Source: Nitrososphaeraceae archaeon (GTDB lineage: Archaea; Thermoproteota; Nitrososphaeria; Nitrososphaerales; Nitrososphaeraceae). From it: a DNA stretch of 5,041 nucleotides. The notes under the pieces were generated by a model. It saw only the letters and a program-made list of their open reading frames with translations. It searched no databases and was not told the DNA's origin. Location: assembly GCA_030038695.1 (NCBI GenBank), contig JASHSN010000517.1, positions 1 to 5,041 of the forward strand, read 5' to 3'. This document shows positions 3,802-5,041 of the stretch, in pieces (positions within the stretch are counted from its first letter, which is position 1; the number at the start of each line of letters is the position of its first letter). Both the position numbers and the translations under genes were made by a program.

Positions 3802-4292
3802 TTACCGTTGCCTAGAAAATTGGTCCAGAGTCAGATAGGTTTTAATGAAGTCCTTGCATTTCATATCACTGTTCACGAATGTAGAGAAGTGGCCTATAGG
3901 CGGTACTAGTGATGGTGAGAAGACATGGGGAAGCGACAATCCTTGGTCTCCAAGAATAATATTGTTACCACCGCCCTGGGAGGTGGTACTAGAACTCGAT
4001 CCACCGCGGTCTAAGACACCGGCAGCCCATCCTGCACAAAAGCTGTCGCTATGACCACTAGGACAAGTCATCATGTATATATGTACTAGGACAATTTGTT
4101 CCAGGATTGGCAAGTCCATCATCATGCCCTAGATTATAGCATAGAGATTGTGATACTATCATATCATCAGCAAGACAAAATATTTGGTAGCATAGGGCTA
4201 TCTATTGGTAGTGCAGTCATGACAAGATGAGATGACTCAGGAGTTATCATCATTAATATCCCTAAAGATATGAGGATGAGCGCTATGTACAT
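3802..4292 (-). pseudogene. Frameshifted small secreted protein with CPSGH...FCAGW motif
   Basis: Three minus frames join into one protein. Frame A starts at ATG 4292 with a signal peptide (MYIALILISLGILMMI, then ...MTALPIDSP) and stops at 4169-4167. Frame B overlaps and continues with LADDMIVSQSLCYNLGHDDG and ANPGTNCPSTYIHDD before a stop at 4060-4058. Frame C resumes with TCPSGHSDSFCAGWAAGVLD, a Ser/Thr and Gly-rich stretch (SSSSTTSQGGGNN), and then a less convincing tail to 3802. Short exported proteins with Y-x-x-G-x-x-DG repeats and a Cys-x-x-GH...FC-x-GW-x-x-G end are frequent in ammonia-oxidising archaea; their function is unknown. Two frameshifts (about 4170-4195 and 4068-4090) would prevent a full product. 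A TATA box (minus CTTTTATA, 4325-4318) lies 29 bp before ATG 4292, fitting leaderless transcription. Sequencing error in a draft assembly is the main alternative to true decay. Confidence 0.55.
3966..3988. repeat. Near-perfect 23-bp palindrome
   Basis: TACCACC at 3966-3972 pairs with GGTGGTA at 3982-3988, and CCC/GGG pair inside around a single T, with one mismatched position in each arm. It lies in the Gly-codon stretch of the secreted-protein remnant, where GGT codons may explain part of the symmetry. Confidence 0.4.
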
Positions 4293-4317
4293 GTCACCAT
4301 TCTTAATATAAGTCAAG

Positions 4318-4325
4318 TATAAAAG
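4318..4325. promoter_or_regulatory. TATA box usable in both directions
   Basis: TATAAAAG on plus reads CTTTTATA on minus. It is about 29 bp from ATG 4292 (minus, secreted-protein remnant) and about 31 bp from ATG 4353 (plus, Gly-rich ORF). Both distances fit leaderless starts. The minus assignment is better supported because a signal peptide begins at that ATG. Confidence 0.45.
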
Positions 4326-4352
4326 TGTTATGTGTCTGACATATGTGACCAC

Positions 4353-4550
4353 ATGCTGCAATGTCTCACAATCATCGGAGGCGGTGCCGGTAACGGCGGT
4401 GGTAGATATTACCCAGGCGGAGGCTACAACCGATTATTCATATCGCCAAGGAGTACATACAGGTGTAATCCGTTTTCATACGTGGCGACCGACGACAAAA
4501 TGCCATTTGCGATCAATACTGGGTGCCAGGAGAGAGGAGGAGTACAGTAA
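4353..4550 (+). CDS. Possible small Gly-rich protein
   Basis: A 65-residue frame from ATG 4353 (it could extend to GTG 4332) to TAA at 4548-4550. Near the start is a Gly/Tyr-rich segment, IIGGGAGNGGGRYYPGGGYN, then an ordinary-looking part with two more Cys (YRCNPFSYVATDDK, NTGCQERGG). No recognised family. Support is indirect: a TATA box about 31 bp before ATG 4353, and a stop codon that overlaps the ATG of the next frame (TAATG) with a strong Shine-Dalgarno in its last codons, the classic layout of translationally coupled genes. Against it, a longer overlapping frame (4330-4809) is open in another phase and the whole area shows decay. Confidence 0.3.
   Translation: MLQCLTIIGGGAGNGGGRYYPGGGYNRLFISPRSTYRCNPFSYVATDDKMPFAINTGCQERGGVQ
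4536..4542 (+). promoter_or_regulatory. Shine-Dalgarno GGAGGAG before ATG 4550
   Basis: GGAGGAG ends 7 nt before ATG 4550, ideal spacing. It lies within the last codons of the Gly-rich frame and decides the start of the next short ORF. The same heptamer occurs at 2261-2267. Confidence 0.45.
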
Positions 4551-4657
4551 TGAAATCAAGTCCTGCTGTAATTGTGTTCACATCATTAGCGGACCGACTC
4601 GTACTCAGAATGTCGGCAAGCTGTTTGTATTGGCATTGCTATTCTCTTTCAATATAG
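4550..4657 (+). CDS. Short ORF coupled to the Gly-rich ORF, possibly truncated
   Basis: A 35-residue frame from ATG 4550 to TAG 4655-4657: MKSSPAVIVFTSLADRL, then VLRMSASCLYWHC and a short end. Start choice rests on the Shine-Dalgarno at 4536-4542 and the TAATG overlap with the preceding stop. The N-terminus is mildly hydrophobic but has Asp and Arg in the middle, so it is not a clean signal peptide. No family recognised. It overlaps the 3' end of the minus-strand broken gene at 4605-4940. It may be the start of a longer gene cut by a frameshift, or a chance ORF after a chance motif. Confidence 0.25.
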   Translation: MKSSPAVIVFTSLADRLVLRMSASCLYWHCYSLSI

Positions 4658-4940
4658 AGTCAAAATTCACAAGTCGCGCCATATTTTTAATTTCCATCAG
4701 TTCATCTACTAAAAAAGTTCATTTGATGTCTGTGGTCATCATGAGCATTGATCATGTGACATGTGTGCTCGATCTGTCACTGGGGATTTGCTTTGAGCCT
4801 CTCATCTAGCATGACACATCCCGTTAATCATCCTACTTCGACTTCGCTCTTAGATTTAACAACTCATCATGATTATGCCACAATCCTAGAAAGGCGTCAT
4901 CACATTCATCGTTTAGTTGACCATTTGGCAGCGTTTTGAG
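4605..4940 (-). pseudogene. Broken minus-strand gene, family unknown
   Basis: Three pieces on the minus strand read as one natural, charged protein. The first (4940-4833) contains LPNGQLNDECDDAFLGLWHN and HDELLNLRAKSK before a stop. The second, from ATG 4812, reads MLDERLKANPQ, a TGA at 4779-4777, then QIEHTCHMINAHDDHRHQMN. The third (to TGA 4607-4605) contains VDELMEIKNMARLVNFDSIL and a Asn-rich end, NSNANTNSLPTF. The second and third pieces join if one base is removed from the A6 run at 4711-4716 (T6 on the coding strand), a classic slippage site. Thus one nonsense codon and at least two frameshifts are implied. His-rich HTCHMINAHDDHRHQM could bind metal, but that is only composition. The antisense plus ORFs (4330-4809, 4811-4939) cover the same bases and look less protein-like. 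Confidence 0.35.
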
Positions 4941-4965
4941 CTAAAAACTTTTTATTCTTTTTTAA

Positions 4966-5004
4966 CGCTGGTTATTTACTGCAAAGAATATTTATAGACC
5001 AGCG
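4966..5004. repeat. 7-bp inverted repeat enclosing the right-end TATA box
   Basis: CGCTGGT (4966-4972) pairs with ACCAGCG (4998-5004); the TATA box at 4989-4996 sits between the arms, directly beside the right one. An operator framing the promoter is possible. Confidence 0.4.
4989..4996 (+). promoter_or_regulatory. TATA box TATTTATA for the gene starting at 5025
   Basis: A good archaeal TATA box centred 32 bp before ATG 5025, predicting a start near 5019 and a leader of only a few bases. A second A/T-rich box reading in the other direction (about 4956-4965 on minus, GTTAAAAAAG) could serve the broken minus gene. Confidence 0.5.
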
Positions 5005-5024
5005 AATTCTGTTAAACTCAATAT

Positions 5025-5041
5025 ATGAGTTCATCAACTTC
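5025..5041 (+). CDS. N-terminus of a gene running off the right edge, partial
   Basis: ATG 5025 begins MSSST and continues past the window. The only support is the TATA box at 4989-4996 at a leaderless-type distance and a small palindrome, AACTCA-ATATA-TGAGTT (5015-5031), centred on the start codon, which could be a start-site operator. Product unknown. Confidence 0.45.

Noticed and set aside
3845..4054. 69-residue plus-strand ORF rich in Pro and Trp
   Set aside because: Antisense to the CPSGHSDSFCAGW and Gly-rich coding stretch of the secreted-protein remnant.
4330..4809. Longest open frame in the window, 159 residues on plus
   Set aside because: No domain, no Shine-Dalgarno, and ATG 4330 lies only about 9 bp after the nearest TATA box. 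It overlaps the Gly-rich frame and is antisense to the more protein-like minus remnant; its second half is the Ser/Ile/Val-rich mixture typical of antisense.
4811..4939. 42-residue His-rich plus ORF starting ATG 4811
   Set aside because: It has no promoter or ribosome site and is antisense to the acidic minus-strand segment of the broken gene.

Overview
The window looks like AT-rich archaeal DNA, most likely from an ammonia-oxidising member of Nitrososphaeria (Thaumarchaeota; a soil Nitrososphaera/Nitrosocosmicus-type genome fits best). The clues are archaeal TATA boxes placed about 25-32 bp before start codons (leaderless style), signal peptides ending in the YAQS style, a thaumarchaeal-looking DUF72 C-terminus, and a small secreted-protein remnant with the CPSGH...FCAGW pattern. 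This assignment comes from pattern recognition alone; no search was run.

The dominant impression is low coding density and gene decay. From left to right: the Cys-rich zinc-ribbon tail of a gene entering from the left (1-111); a long gene-free stretch (112-874) ending in a compact regulatory block (TATA box between direct repeats, inverted repeats, and a two-helix RNA followed by a T-run); a pstS-like phosphate-binding-protein remnant (875-1186) with most of its N-terminal lobe missing; structured gene-free DNA (1187-1537); a minus-strand Gln-rich C-terminal remnant (1538-1729) next to a 16-bp direct repeat; and a probable small charged protein (1859-2137) with a hairpin/T-run at its stop.

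Then come a TATA box and inverted repeat; a second small helical protein (2314-2541); a reading frame broken by two stops (2583-2948); and the best intact gene of the window, a small exported His-rich protein (3089-3409) with an internal 17-residue duplication, a good TATA box and a 16-bp perfect inverted repeat just upstream. A T-shaped hairpin (3436-3512) separates it from a convergent DUF72 C-terminal remnant (3406-3759, minus). A minus-strand secreted-protein pseudogene with two frameshifts (3802-4292) follows, sharing a TATA-containing region with a possible plus-strand Gly-rich small ORF pair (4353-4550 and 4550-4657). The right end holds another broken minus-strand gene (4605-4940) and a promoter leading into a gene that starts at 5025 and runs off the window.

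The genes do not form an obvious pathway. The shared theme is decayed or small exported/surface proteins (PstS, the His-rich protein, the CPSGH protein) separated by many inverted repeats. The most worthwhile leads are the candidate small RNA or attenuator at about 733-845, the His-rich exported protein with its operator-like palindrome, and the T-shaped hairpin. None of these can be called a new system from sequence alone.
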